Below, piece by piece: positions 43,945 through 53,947 of a DNA stretch of 64,000 nucleotides. Under the pieces are notes generated by a model. It was not told where the DNA came from. It worked only from the letters and a program-made list of their open reading frames with translations, and did no database searches. The DNA comes from Paenibacillus taichungensis (GTDB taxonomy: Bacteria > Bacillota > Bacilli > Paenibacillales > Paenibacillaceae), in the NCBI RefSeq assembly GCF_003287275.1, contig NZ_QEVW01000026.1, positions 1-64,000 of the forward strand, read 5' to 3'. Each line of letters opens with the position of its first letter. Positions within the stretch are counted from its first letter, which is position 1. The position numbers and the translations under genes are program-made.

Positions 43945-44460
43945 TTACTCTGATGAATCCTTCATCAAACGTGCAGATAGATCATCCAATATCTCTTCCG
44001 TTCGTTGAATAAGACTTTCGATGTTGTTTAGTTTTAGTGGTTGATCGTGTGGACAATCCTCCAAAGATGACATATGTTGCATCGTGCCGATGAACAATGC
44101 AATATCCAATCCGAGTTCAGTGTCCGTATGCACTAAAGGCAAGATTTCATTCATGGTGAGTTCTTTGGGGGGATGAACTGAATGATACTTATGGATATAA
44201 AGCGCCTTAATCATGGAAGCTAGAGCCCAATCACATAGAATTAGGCAGGCTTTAAACTGATTGTGATTACACATGATGGCGGCAAGTTTGAGATGATACT
44301 TAGCATGTTGGTGGTAGGCCATTATTGTGGTACGTAGCATGTGGTAAGCAGGAGTATGTTTGGAACTAGGTTGTGTGGAGATATCATGGTCTTGCAAACG
44401 TGGGGTAAAATCTACTTGGTGATTACAATGTGCTACGGTTATGGACCAATTTCTTGCCAT
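43945..44460 (-). CDS. HEPN-like helical protein
   Basis: 171 residues, histidine-rich and helical. The segment HLKLAAIMCNHNQFKACLIL, followed by CDWALASMIKALYIHKYHSVHPP and ELTMNEILPLVH, follows the HEPN pattern of an A-x-x-x-D-x-A-x-x-x-x-KAL helix and a downstream helix ending in His. The canonical RNase motif Rx4-6H is not obvious, so it may be a nucleotide-binding or inactive HEPN. GGAGG is 7 nt before the ATG at 44460. It is divergent from an Xre regulator. Confidence 0.55.
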   Translation of the reverse strand: MARNWSITVAHCNHQVDFTPRLQDHDISTQPSSKHTPAYHMLRTTIMAYHQHAKYHLKLAAIMCNHNQFKACLILCDWALASMIKALYIHKYHSVHPPKELTMNEILPLVHTDTELGLDIALFIGTMQHMSSLEDCPHDQPLKLNNIESLIQRTEEILDDLSARLMKDSSE

Positions 44461-44601
44461 TGTCATCCCTCCAAAGAGTTAATACCAGTATTATACAATA
44501 AAATGATACATATAGTAATCAATTAGATTATTTGTATTCTTCGTTTGGTGTTTACCTTGAGGAAACTTGTCTACACTTTTGAACATAGAGAGGTGAATAC
44601 C

Positions 44602-44943
44602 ATGAACGAGGACAGAGAAGTTCTGAAGCTGGTCGGAGCCAGAATTCGCGCACTACGCAAAGAAAGAGGGTATTCACAGGAATCCCTCGGAGAAAAAGGT
44701 GGATTTCATTTTTCATACATAGGACAGATCGAACGTGGAGAAAAGAATGTTTCTTTGGTAAACCTCGCAAAGATCGCTGAATCTTTAGATGTTAATTTGA
44801 TTCAATTATTTGCTTATATAGAAGAAGAGTTTGAAGTAACTGAAGATGAGAAACAAATCAAAGAAATTGTACAACTGCTAAGAGATTCTTCTCCTGATAA
44901 TATTCGAGTAGCCAAAAATGTTATTAAAGGAATATTGATGTGA
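44602..44943 (+). CDS. Xre-family helix-turn-helix regulator
   Basis: 113 residues. The Xre/Cro helix-turn-helix covers about residues 10-65 (IRALRKERGYSQESLGEKGG, then YIGQIERGEKNVS). A short C-terminal helical dimer domain follows (EIVQLLRDSSPDNIRVAKNVIKGI). It resembles SinR/C-protein-type regulators often found by restriction or toxin genes. I start at 44602 with AGAGAGGTG upstream; the 44545 start is unlikely. It may control the divergent HEPN-like gene. Confidence 0.85.
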   Translation: MNEDREVLKLVGARIRALRKERGYSQESLGEKGGFHFSYIGQIERGEKNVSLVNLAKIAESLDVNLIQLFAYIEEEFEVTEDEKQIKEIVQLLRDSSPDNIRVAKNVIKGILM

Positions 44944-44950
44944 AAACACG

Positions 44951-44984
44951 AACCCTATCCGTCCATTTATGGACGGATAGGGTT
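44951..44984 (+). terminator. hairpin terminator with 16-bp perfect stem
   Basis: Perfect AACCCTATCCGTCCAT/ATGGACGGATAGGGTT stem. The T-run is short (TTTCTCTC). Confidence 0.75.
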
Positions 44985-45015
44985 TCTCTCTACTTTGCAC
45001 AGTCCATGGTACACA

Positions 45016-46875
45016 TCATTCTGAATTTGCTCTGCTACATAAATAATTCATCAATTCTTTATCCCGACAGTAAACATAACAACCTTTCATCCCCCGAGAC
45101 ATCAAGATTTTATAAATATTTTTGATCAGTTTTGTTAGTTCCTCGTTTTTAAATTTAAGTCCTCGTTTTCCCATTCTATCTTTGTACTCATCATAATCTG
45201 AATAAAGTTCCATTTTCTCCGAATCGAATTTAAGATCATTCCCTATAATTACGCCTACATAATCAAATTCAAGACCTTGAGATGTATGAACGCACCCGAT
45301 CTGATCTATACCACTCTCATGAATAGCCCAGGTGCTTGATATAGAACGTGCATTCCAAGGCATAGCAAAACGATGTTCTTCAATAGTGACATCCGGAATT
45401 TCCCCATTGCGATTACCTTCTTTATCAGCTGTCCAATTCCAAGCAAATCCTGCTAACATCCTCGCCTTATATCCCTGATCGTTTTTACTTTTGATTAGAT
45501 CGTATACTTCGTTAGGCGTATCTACTAATTTGAATTCAAAAGAATCTTGATCCCAACCATCGAAATTAGCGGTGGGACGAATCTGTAAAGCATCATCAAC
45601 CCAATTCAAAAATCCTTCTGCTCCAGAACAACGGAACTGTGCTGCTAGTGAATATTCATGCACTTCCGAATCATATAGGGCAGCTAAACGTTTAATCTCG
45701 TCTATAGAACCTATATCTTCAGGACGAATACGTTGAAAGTCATCTATGAAAAACACATTCACTTTAGATGCTTTTATGATATCCTCGATCTGATTCTCCC
45801 CAAGATATTGATATGCTCCTTTACCTTTTAAACGATGCGCCTCATCCACAACAAGTACGTCGTACATATCAGCTGGCTCTTTGTAAAACTGACTTGATCC
45901 CGTAAATAACATCTTTGTCCTAGTTTTGTTTCTAGCTTGTCGCTGAGTCAAGGTCTCTACCATAACCGTCCGGAATGAAGCATTCGGCGCAATGAATTTA
46001 ACATTCAACTTATTTTTAAGTAATCCACCAAGGGCATTCATAGATATCACTGATTTACCTGTTCCAGGCCCACCTTGCACAATGATTGTGCGTTTTACAT
46101 CTATTTGCTTGGCAAGGCTCATAATGGCCTCGTATGCAACCTTCTGCTCATCAAGTAAAACAAAATCAGAGTTCCCTTGAAATAATCCATCGATATGATC
46201 AATTAGTTTCTTAGAAGGACGAATCTTACCATTCTCAATTAAATAAAGTAAATTAACTCCATTCCCTTCACCTACATGCCTTTTTAGAAAATCTTGAAGT
46301 TTAGAAGCATCATCAGCTAAAAACAAAGGAGCTTCACGGATGATATCCTGATATTGATTATATTGAAGGGGGTCCGGCTGTACTGTCCTGTAGTTATGTA
46401 GATATGCACATGAGTATCCGTTAATATCTTTGGAATATACGGCCTCATTCATATCACTCAGATACTGTTTGTATGACCATGCTTGATATGAAGGATGCGG
46501 TGTCTCTCTTGTTCTACCTCCAATAAAGGCCCTTACAACATCCTCCCGATCCATAGCCTCTACTGCATCCCATTGTTTTAACTCAACGATCACAAAGTTA
46601 TCATTCTTTTTTTCATCCTGACCTGCAATGATAAAATCTATTCGTTTACTTGTAGAAGGAATGTTGTACTCAATTAATATCCCGCAGTCATCTGCTACCT
46701 TCGAATTACGGATAATTTTCTCCATAAACTGCATAGAGTTGTTCCAAGCTCGTACTTCCCCTTGATTGGGTCTTTTTCCCATACCTTTAATGAATGCTTC
46801 TTCAATCTGAACTGTAATTTGATTGTTATCAACAGATTCCCGAAAAGCTAATGCGTTACTGCTGTAGATAATCAT
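45016..46875 (-). CDS. DUF2075 nuclease-helicase (Nhi-like)
   Basis: 619 residues. The N-terminus has a PD-(D/E)xK-type nuclease motif, Asp80 in RIDFIIAG and Glu98-x-Lys100 in VIVELKQW. The DUF2075 helicase follows with Walker A GGPGTGKS at 268-275, DEAH at 344-347, FIDDFQRI as the third motif, and HTSQGLEFDYVG near the C-terminus. The length and layout match the staphylococcal anti-phage nuclease-helicase Nhi, a DUF2075 protein of about 600 residues. It lies 38 nt downstream of a membrane-protein gene. GGCGGTG precedes the ATG. Activity against phage is inference from the family. Confidence 0.85.
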   Translation of the reverse strand: MIIYSSNALAFRESVDNNQITVQIEEAFIKGMGKRPNQGEVRAWNNSMQFMEKIIRNSKVADDCGILIEYNIPSTSKRIDFIIAGQDEKKNDNFVIVELKQWDAVEAMDREDVVRAFIGGRTRETPHPSYQAWSYKQYLSDMNEAVYSKDINGYSCAYLHNYRTVQPDPLQYNQYQDIIREAPLFLADDASKLQDFLKRHVGEGNGVNLLYLIENGKIRPSKKLIDHIDGLFQGNSDFVLLDEQKVAYEAIMSLAKQIDVKRTIIVQGGPGTGKSVISMNALGGLLKNKLNVKFIAPNASFRTVMVETLTQRQARNKTRTKMLFTGSSQFYKEPADMYDVLVVDEAHRLKGKGAYQYLGENQIEDIIKASKVNVFFIDDFQRIRPEDIGSIDEIKRLAALYDSEVHEYSLAAQFRCSGAEGFLNWVDDALQIRPTANFDGWDQDSFEFKLVDTPNEVYDLIKSKNDQGYKARMLAGFAWNWTADKEGNRNGEIPDVTIEEHRFAMPWNARSISSTWAIHESGIDQIGCVHTSQGLEFDYVGVIIGNDLKFDSEKMELYSDYDEYKDRMGKRGLKFKNEELTKLIKNIYKILMSRGMKGCYVYCRDKELMNYLCSRANSE

Positions 46876-46912
46876 GGTGCACCGCCTGTAATTGAATTAA
46901 TTCATCTGATTT

Positions 46913-47734
46913 TTATATGTGATAATCTATTGATTCTTCTCCGTTTCTAAATAATCTTAAAAAATAAATTTTTTCAGAGAGTATCTCTGATCGTTGTTTT
47001 GTGCGGAATACTGTCGCTTCCTCAATATGTAACTCATTACCAAGTAAAAAATACTCATTATCAATAGGATAATAGATATACCATTTTATATTGTCCTTAG
47101 CCTTAATGTAAAAACACTCCTCAGAGTATTTATTGTATTTCTTCAAAAGTTGCGTTGCTGTCTGAATTGTCAAAGCAACAAAACAAATATTCACGAAGGT
47201 AATGGTTAAAAGAATAGCTATAATAGAACCTAACAACTGTTCAATTATATTAAAGTTTATAGATAATTGACTTTCTAAAATTGTCGCAACTAAAAAACCA
47301 GGTATAAATGAGAACAAACATCCAATATGAAAAATAAAGATTATGGATACCACAATAAATTTATTGGCTTTTGGAAGTAATCTATCAAAAACATCTATCT
47401 TAAAATAAGATACATAAATTAGAACAACATAACTAGTAATAGTTCCCCATAGAATATAGTAGACAATGGACGAACTAATTTTAATTTCGTAAAAGAAAAT
47501 AATTATAAGGCAACTACACAAAACAGAAAAAATAAAATTCATGAAAAATTTAAACATTCTAACATATAACTTCTTTTCTTTAGTGAAGAATAATTGCTCG
47601 ATTTTAGTAGACGTTACAGTAGTTATTATTTGATTTTTTCTTATAAAAGCAACTAAAGTTCCAATGAAAACAATTATACTGCCCAGACCACTAATTTTTG
47701 ATATTATTGACCATTCCGCAATTTGACTCCACAC
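46913..47734 (-). CDS. integral membrane protein upstream of the DUF2075 gene
   Basis: About 273 residues with five predicted membrane segments: around SGLGSIIVFIGTLVAFI, MNFIFSVLCSCLIIIFF, YILWGTITSYVVLIYVSYF, IVVSIIFIFHIGCLFSFI and IAILLTITFVNICFVAL. A soluble C-terminal tail of about 70 residues follows. No ATG is available near the front; a GTG at 47734 has GGAG 10 nt upstream, and a TTG at 47755 has none. Very AT-rich. It is in the same direction as, and 37 nt from, the DUF2075 gene, so the two are probably co-transcribed. Family not recognised. Confidence 0.6.
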   Translation of the reverse strand: MWSQIAEWSIISKISGLGSIIVFIGTLVAFIRKNQIITTVTSTKIEQLFFTKEKKLYVRMFKFFMNFIFSVLCSCLIIIFFYEIKISSSIVYYILWGTITSYVVLIYVSYFKIDVFDRLLPKANKFIVVSIIFIFHIGCLFSFIPGFLVATILESQLSINFNIIEQLLGSIIAILLTITFVNICFVALTIQTATQLLKKYNKYSEECFYIKAKDNIKWYIYYPIDNEYFLLGNELHIEEATVFRTKQRSEILSEKIYFLRLFRNGEESIDYHI

Positions 47735-47785
47735 TTTCTTACAGCTCCATTCCAACTTATAATAACTTATATTTTCAAATAATCT

Positions 47786-50700
47786 TCAAACAATACACTT
47801 ATTCGCCACCGCCACCATCTTCGCAGGCATCTCTTCCCGCAGTCGCCATACAAAGCTCATCGGTTTGTTCCCCTCATGACTCACATAATCGGCTTCCCCC
47901 AAGAAGACAAATGGTGACGTATAGCCATGCTCTTCCTTATACTCCCGCACGAACAGCGCAATCCGGTTGCCTGTCTCGCGGTGATGAATATACCGCTGCG
48001 CAGTAGCCGTATGCTCCGACACCCTGCTCTGTGTCTGCCAGTGGAATAGCCGCTCGTTGATCGCATAATCCTCGTACAACGTTGAGGGTGAAAAATCTTT
48101 GTCCGATTTGTTCAATGTAATGAAGAAAATATCCGTCTGCTCATCGGCAAAATACTTCACCCCTTCACGGAAGGCGGGTGATTGCTCAGCGTTCCAGTAG
48201 CCGAAGGCGGCAAGCACTTGGTCGATGGAGTACATACAGTGGATATCCAGTGGACAAGTGTACGGGAATGAATTGCTTTTATCCACAAATCGCAGATGAG
48301 CCAGATTATATTTGAAAATATCCACAAGCTCTGCTCGGAATGCCTCACAAGACAACACACGCTGTACACCCTCTTCGATGCTGCTCAATCCCAATTTCTC
48401 GGGCGCAGCCCGGTGGAAAGTGTAATAGAACATAATCAACATGCGCTGTTCATCCGCCGTCGTCGGTTCTTTGCCCTTTTCAATAAAGTCGATCAGGAAC
48501 GTCAGCCAGCTTCGGGAGTTGATCGTCAACACAGATGGCAGTCTGCGGATGTACTCATCTTGTTCACTCTCGATTGACTCTGTCAGTCCGGCTTCGGCCA
48601 ACATGCCGCACCTTCTCCCCGTACGTCCACCATACAATTCAACTAGTGTCATCCCGTGATGTTCCACAAAATGAGCCAGTGTCAGCGGCAGTCCGGTGTC
48701 TTGTTGGAAGGTTTGAAGCTTCTGGATCAACGCTCTGCGATTACGACTCATTTGCTTGAGGTTGCGCATGATGTATTCCTTCGCTTGCTTTTCCAATTGA
48801 ATGAACGTGCCGCGGGGTAGATTTGAAAAGCCGTTCTCGACGTAGTGCGAGATGGAATGTTTGGTAGCGCCGATCAGGGCACGGAATTTATCCTGGTATC
48901 TGTATTCCTGATGCGCTTGTCCGATGAAGTCGAGCACGGTCAGGCACTCTTTGCCATCCGTAGTCCACGTCCCAACTGTTGCAGGAATACGGTCAGACTT
49001 TCGGTAGGACGCAGGAACAGAATGGTGTTCACCTCAGGGATATCCACGCCCTCATTGTACAGATCCACGACAAAGATCATGCGCAGTTCCCCGTTCACCA
49101 GCTGTCCTTTCGCAGAATGACGCTCCTGTTCTCTCGACCCACCATGCAGGGCTATAGATGGAATGCCGGCTTCGTTAAATATTTTTGCCATATACATCGC
49201 ATGATCCACCCCTACACAGAAACCAAGTCCCTTCACATCGTCCAGATCGGTTACGTATTTGTTCAGACTTTGTATGATCTGGTTGGCACGGATTTTGTTA
49301 TGGGTGTAGAGCTTCTCCAGCTCATTCAGGTCGTAGCCTTTACGCGACCACTTCACCTGGGACAGATCGACAGTATCGGTGACGCCAAAATATTGAAACG
49401 GACTCAGCAGCCTCCGATCAATCGCATCAGTCAGACGGATCTCGGCGGCAATCGTATGATCGAAGTAGGCGGTAATGTCTTTGCCATCCATCCGTTCCGG
49501 CGTGGCAGTGAGTCCTAGTAAAATCTTAGGCTCATAGTGTGACAACAACTTCTGGTACGAGGGCGCTGCGGCATGGTGGAATCATCCACAATGATGTAAT
49601 CGTAATAGTCTGGGCTGGTGATTTCCGTCAGCTTCATGGAGTTAAGACTCTGAATACTAACAAACAAGTGGTCCAGCGCCTCCGCTCGGTGATTTCCGAC
49701 ATGCAGCTCACCAAAGTTCATATCCTTCAGGATATACCGAAACGTGTCACGGCTTTGCTTCAAAATTTCTTCCCGATGGGCGACAAAAAGCAGCTTGGCT
49801 CCCGCATGGCTTGCCCGGAATCGCTTGTAGTCGAAGGCAGAGATGACCGTTTTGCCGACACCTGTGGCGGCGACGATGAGGTTGCGGTTTCGTCCATACA
49901 GCGTACGCTCGGCGTGAAGCTGTTCCAGCACTTCCTTTTGGTAATCGTAAGGCTGGATGTCGAGGTGAAAGTGGTTTGGGTGATCTTTTTTGCGATTCAG
50001 AGCCGCCTTCAACTGTGCCTCATGTCCTTCATCCTCAGCCACATATCGCGTGAATTCGCGGTCATTCCAGTAACTCTCGAAGGTCGCTTCAATCTTGCGA
50101 AGAACGTCGAGTGAATCCTTCTCCGTCACCTTGAGGTTCCACTCCATACCACTGGTCAGCGCCGGGTTGGACAGGTTAGAGGAGCCGACATAGGCTGTCG
50201 TGAATCCAGTATCACGGTGGAAAATGTACGTTTTGGCGTGCAGCCGTGTCACTTTGGTATCATACGAAATCTGGATCTCTGTGTTAGGTAATTTGCTAAG
50301 TTCAGTAATAGCCTTGAGGTCGGTTGCTTCCATATAGTTGGTCGTGATGATCCGCAGCTTCCCGCCGCCGGCTGTGAATTGTTGAAGCTGTTCCAGAAGC
50401 AGGCGAAGTCCGCTGAATTTGATAAATGACACCAGCCAATCGATCCGATCGGCGGTCACGATCTCTTTTTGCAGCTCCAGTAACATACTCGGTTCGGACT
50501 TCGCGCCTGTGAATAATGAACTTTGGGAGATCGGCGTATCTGGACGAACGATTTTGGTATCCCGGACCGCACGAATGCTATTCAACTTGGAATACACATG
50601 GGTCAACACTTCCCCCTGCTCATCCAGTTGCAATTCGTTATACTCTTCTTCCCCCAGTGTGCCTTTCAGGGTAGTAATAATCTCATTACACGTTCGGATC

Positions 50701-50909
50701 TGCGCCAACACTGCCGTTTTATCTTCCGTCTGTTCCCGTACAATCTTGAGCGCTCGCCGCGTTACCGCCGCCAAATACGTGGACAGCAACTTGCGCGCTT
50801 CCTCCGCATCCAGCTTCTCGGTCCCAATGTTATACACATCCGGGTCCAGCGCAGAAATCTCCTGCCTGGTGATGGTGTTGATAAGCTGTTCATATATGCC
50901 TTGTTTCAT
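47786..50909 (-). pseudogene. PLD-nuclease/helicase with DUF3427, broken by two frameshifts
   Basis: Read in three frames, the region encodes a protein of about 1040 residues. The first piece (50909-49515) has a helical N-terminus, a PLD nuclease domain (HAKTYIF, GSSNLS) and Walker A ATGVGKT. The second (from about 49578 down to 48960) has GLTATPER, and FLQQLGRGLR. The third, to 47786, is the DUF3427 domain ending in DYVSHEGNKPMSFVW. One base is missing at 49581/49582, exactly in the DEFHH motif (VDD-frameshift). Another shift of one base, or a loss of about seven bases, is at 48958/48959, just after GRGLR. Two separate lesions argue for a real pseudogene. Confidence 0.85.
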
Positions 50910-51050
50910 GAATGTACCTCGTATGGGTGTAGGATGGTTGTGGATAGTTCTCTATGTATATGGTGAGTTAGATAATTGGTATAACTAAGTATTACTTCTA
51001 CTATATTATCGTCCAGTATGGGAATAATTTCATTAGTTGTTTTGATATCG

Positions 51051-51100
51051 AAAAAGTGGAGTTCTTCCTATTACCTCTAAACGGCAGGAGTACTCCACTT
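51051..51100 (-). terminator. intrinsic terminator
   Basis: AAGTGGAGT/ACTCCACTT stem, followed on the minus strand by TTTTTC. It ends the 51142-51801 gene. Confidence 0.75.
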
Positions 51101-51141
51101 CCAATGTGCATCTCATATCTAGTATCAAGTTTTATTCTTAA

Positions 51142-51801
51142 TTACCACTCATATCTCGGATTCAGTGAGTCTCTCCACACTTCATCAACGTGATTGACAC
51201 TTTGTTCTTGAAAATAAACTCTATTCTCATTCTCAAGATCATTCAAAAATTGTGGCCAATCCTTTTCATTAATTTCCGTTGATTCAGGATCCCCAACTAC
51301 TTTCAACCATCGGTTGTTTAACTGTTGATACTCCATAATTCTTGCTTTAAGTTCAGGTGTTAAAGGGTAATTTGTGGCATCCAATCTGTCGAATGTTATT
51401 AGCATACGTTGAAGCGTTAGGGGCAACGTGTCACTTCGATCTAGTTTGTCTGTTAATGATTTGGCAGGTCTGGCTAGTACAGTCATTTCTTCATTAAAGC
51501 TTTGATTCATCAAATTATTCTTATTAATAATCTGAATCATATTCATCAAATTATAAGATAGCTGCCTCGCTTGTTCTCCATCTTCTATCATCTCGTTCGT
51601 TATTTTCTCTTTCTCCAGTATGCGTTTAAAATAGGATTCATTGTTTAAAATCGCACTCTTCATATCAACCATATCTTGTCGTACATTCATCGTTAAATAC
51701 TCTTCGTATATTCTTTTTTCTTTATAAAAGCTATAGGTTAGAACGAGTAGCACTGCAAAACCTAAACATCCAACGATTAGAAATCGTTTTTTCAGTCTCA
51801 T
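51142..51801 (-). CDS. membrane-anchored helical protein of unknown function
   Basis: 219 residues. There is one N-terminal membrane segment (FLIVGCLGFAVLLVLTYSF) and then a long helical, probably extracytoplasmic, domain with many Asn, Gln and Met residues. GGAGGAATG precedes the ATG. It lies downstream of the second toxin/immunity pair with its own terminator and could be an additional immunity or accessory protein, but nothing in the sequence proves that. Confidence 0.65.
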   Translation of the reverse strand: MRLKKRFLIVGCLGFAVLLVLTYSFYKEKRIYEEYLTMNVRQDMVDMKSAILNNESYFKRILEKEKITNEMIEDGEQARQLSYNLMNMIQIINKNNLMNQSFNEEMTVLARPAKSLTDKLDRSDTLPLTLQRMLITFDRLDATNYPLTPELKARIMEYQQLNNRWLKVVGDPESTEINEKDWPQFLNDLENENRVYFQEQSVNHVDEVWRDSLNPRYEW

Positions 51802-51910
51802 GATTTACATTCCTCCTCCGACAAGGCCCATTAGTTGGATGGTTATTGAGTAAACACCACTACCAAGGAGTTATACTAACTCAACTAACCTTGAATCAGA
51901 TTATATAAAT

Positions 51911-51948
51911 AAGCCTGTTCCTACTTAGTAACCAAGTTGGAATAGGCT
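51911..51948 (-). terminator. intrinsic terminator after the second immunity candidate
   Basis: AGCCTATTCC/GGAACAGGCT stem with ACTTGG/CTAAGT inside. The tail TATTTATAT follows on the minus strand. Confidence 0.6.
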
Positions 51949-51983
51949 GTTTAATATTTCTAGATGTCACATGTTAATAATCT

Positions 51984-52466
51984 TTAGGATCGCGGATTTT
52001 TATAACACCAATCCGGGTCGTAAGGTAGAGCTTTTAATTTTTTCATATCCTCCCAACTGTAAACCCAGTCATAGTCTGCTACCCAAAAATAATCATTAGG
52101 GTTTAACTTGAGGTAGTGGTAAATAAATTCAAAAACAAGTTCCTGAACACCGTATATCTCTTCTATGCAGCCAACCTGAAAAAGATCTCTGTCTGCTTCT
52201 AGCCCAACATCATCATTATAGTAAAATTCCAATCCCGGATTATCTGTTGCATCCACGTAGAAGATAAACGAATAGTTATTTTCTTTGATTAATTTATGGC
52301 TTATGTTCATGGTAGTTGAGAGGAAATGTCCATCGGTTGAATAATTTTTACTATTATGAAAGTTAAGCATAGCATCTGCATTAAAAGCTGCAACTATAGA
52401 ATCTGATAGTAACTTTTCAGTTGTATATTTTTTTCTCTCCGTTAATATAAATGCGGAAGTTCCCAT
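51984..52466 (-). CDS. candidate immunity protein for the second WXG toxin
   Basis: 160 residues, acidic and aromatic-rich, with no signal peptide. The C-terminal half contains DYFWVADYDWVYSWEDM. Its ATG shares a base with the toxin stop codon (TAATG), and AAGGGGG lies upstream. This is the standard immunity position behind a polymorphic toxin. The Imm family is not recognised. Confidence 0.65.
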   Translation of the reverse strand: MGTSAFILTERKKYTTEKLLSDSIVAAFNADAMLNFHNSKNYSTDGHFLSTTMNISHKLIKENNYSFIFYVDATDNPGLEFYYNDDVGLEADRDLFQVGCIEEIYGVQELVFEFIYHYLKLNPNDYFWVADYDWVYSWEDMKKLKALPYDPDWCYKNPRS

Positions 52467-53638
52467 TATTTTAATACCCCCTTTAATTCTTCCAATGAAT
52501 TCACAACAGTTACACCTTGCTTTTCAATGCGTTCTAACATTTGTGAATGTTCTGATCTCAAATTGTTTAACGGTTTATCAATATATAGAATTACCTGCTT
52601 TTGTTCTGGATTAAAGAATAACTCGTGGTTTTTATCCATAAATTTATTGAATTGATCTTCTTTTACAGCTTTAATTGAAGCCTTCACCTCAATAATTGCA
52701 TTTTTGGTAACTACGTCTAGATCACCCGCCGGTTCGCCATTCTCCTTTAGGATCTTTTGCCCAAATGCTGTAACTTGCTGCTCTTTGTTGATAAAGTCGG
52801 CAACCTTGGCTTCAGTGGCTTTACCTACGTCTGGACTTTTCAAAAAGTTAACAACATCACGATCAATATTTTTAGGGTGTTGGTCAACAAACGTCAGCTC
52901 ATTACCAGCAGGATTCGTATATTTTGTTTTGTTTCCATCCCTAACTATACTACCAAAATCGCCCTCTTTCCCCTTCCCACCACCCAGATCGCTATGCTTA
53001 TTTTCAACAGTACGAAGCGCCTTGCCAACAAAGGCATAGGCCAATACCTGACCCATCACAGAACCACTATAATACCCGGCCCCACTCTCATTCACCTGTT
53101 TCTTCTGCTCATCCACAAATTGACCTACATCAGACCTGGCTGTTCCGTTTCCCCAGGCTGCATCCCAAGCAAACTTAATGCCTCGCCCAACATCGACCAC
53201 CTTACCCAAAGTCAGCCCATAGGCCACACTAGCGACCGTGCCGAATGGATCATAAAAGAGCGCCTCCGCCGTCTGTCCCATTCCGGTTACTGTTTCTCCC
53301 ACCGACTTGTCCAGCAGTCCAACACCGAAATTTCGTTTCAGTTCTTCAGGTATATATAGAGCAACCTCACCCGAACCATCGGCTGTTCTGAAATTCTTCG
53401 CTATAAAAATAAATTCGTTCTGAATTTTATCAAATAGTCCTAGTGTGGCCGGGAAAACTTCTTTCACCTGCATAAAATCCCAGAAGAACCGCTCTCCTGT
53501 CACACCTGACCATTCCGATTGCAGCATATAAATGGATTTCTCCAGTTCCCTGACCATACGCTCCAGTTCCTGTTTTTTCTGCTGGACGAGTCGGGCTTTT
53601 TCCTCTAATACATCGGGGTGTACCTCGATTCGTTGCAT
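52466..53638 (-). CDS. WXG-headed polymorphic toxin with restriction-endonuclease-like C-terminus
   Basis: 390 residues. The N-terminal WXG100-type hairpin has W43-S-G45, the same residue numbers as in the first toxin, which supports the 53638 start over the GTG at 53731. A glycine-rich middle (about 110-210) may help passage. The C-terminus is a PD-(D/E)xK nuclease: Glu277 in a helix, Asp306/Asp308 in GDLDVV, and Glu317-x-Lys319 in IIEVKAS. It would cut DNA in a competitor after type VII export. The overlapping downstream gene is the likely antidote. Confidence 0.85.
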   Translation of the reverse strand: MQRIEVHPDVLEEKARLVQQKKQELERMVRELEKSIYMLQSEWSGVTGERFFWDFMQVKEVFPATLGLFDKIQNEFIFIAKNFRTADGSGEVALYIPEELKRNFGVGLLDKSVGETVTGMGQTAEALFYDPFGTVASVAYGLTLGKVVDVGRGIKFAWDAAWGNGTARSDVGQFVDEQKKQVNESGAGYYSGSVMGQVLAYAFVGKALRTVENKHSDLGGGKGKEGDFGSIVRDGNKTKYTNPAGNELTFVDQHPKNIDRDVVNFLKSPDVGKATEAKVADFINKEQQVTAFGQKILKENGEPAGDLDVVTKNAIIEVKASIKAVKEDQFNKFMDKNHELFFNPEQKQVILYIDKPLNNLRSEHSQMLERIEKQGVTVVNSLEELKGVLK

Positions 53639-53947
53639 TCCGTCTTCACCGCCAACCTGACCGTAGTATATGTACCTAAATTTTAACAAGTTAGAATGGG
53701 GATTGGAATCAAACGGAGGATTCATTTTCACATAGTCTAACTGGAAGTTGGTAAAGATCCTTAGGCAGATATATTGCGCATTCGTGCATGTTACTCCAAA
53801 ATTCGATCAATTGGTTAAAATGTCCGAAGGCTCGCCATTGCCTAATTCGATTACCACACCAAGCTCTAAGGTATAATAAATGACATACTATTATATACAA
53901 CCCTCGTCTCACAGGTCCTAATGATTCAATTTGAAGGAGGCTCATCC

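Noticed and set aside
48940..49590. Programmed frameshifting in the DUF3427 helicase
   Set aside because: Neither break has a slippery heptamer or run of A at the site, and there are two of them; a pseudogene is simpler, pending resequencing.
38839..53638. Boundaries of a mobile genomic island
   Set aside because: No integrase, transposase, tRNA or flanking direct repeat was seen at either side, so the region is called an island only by gene content.
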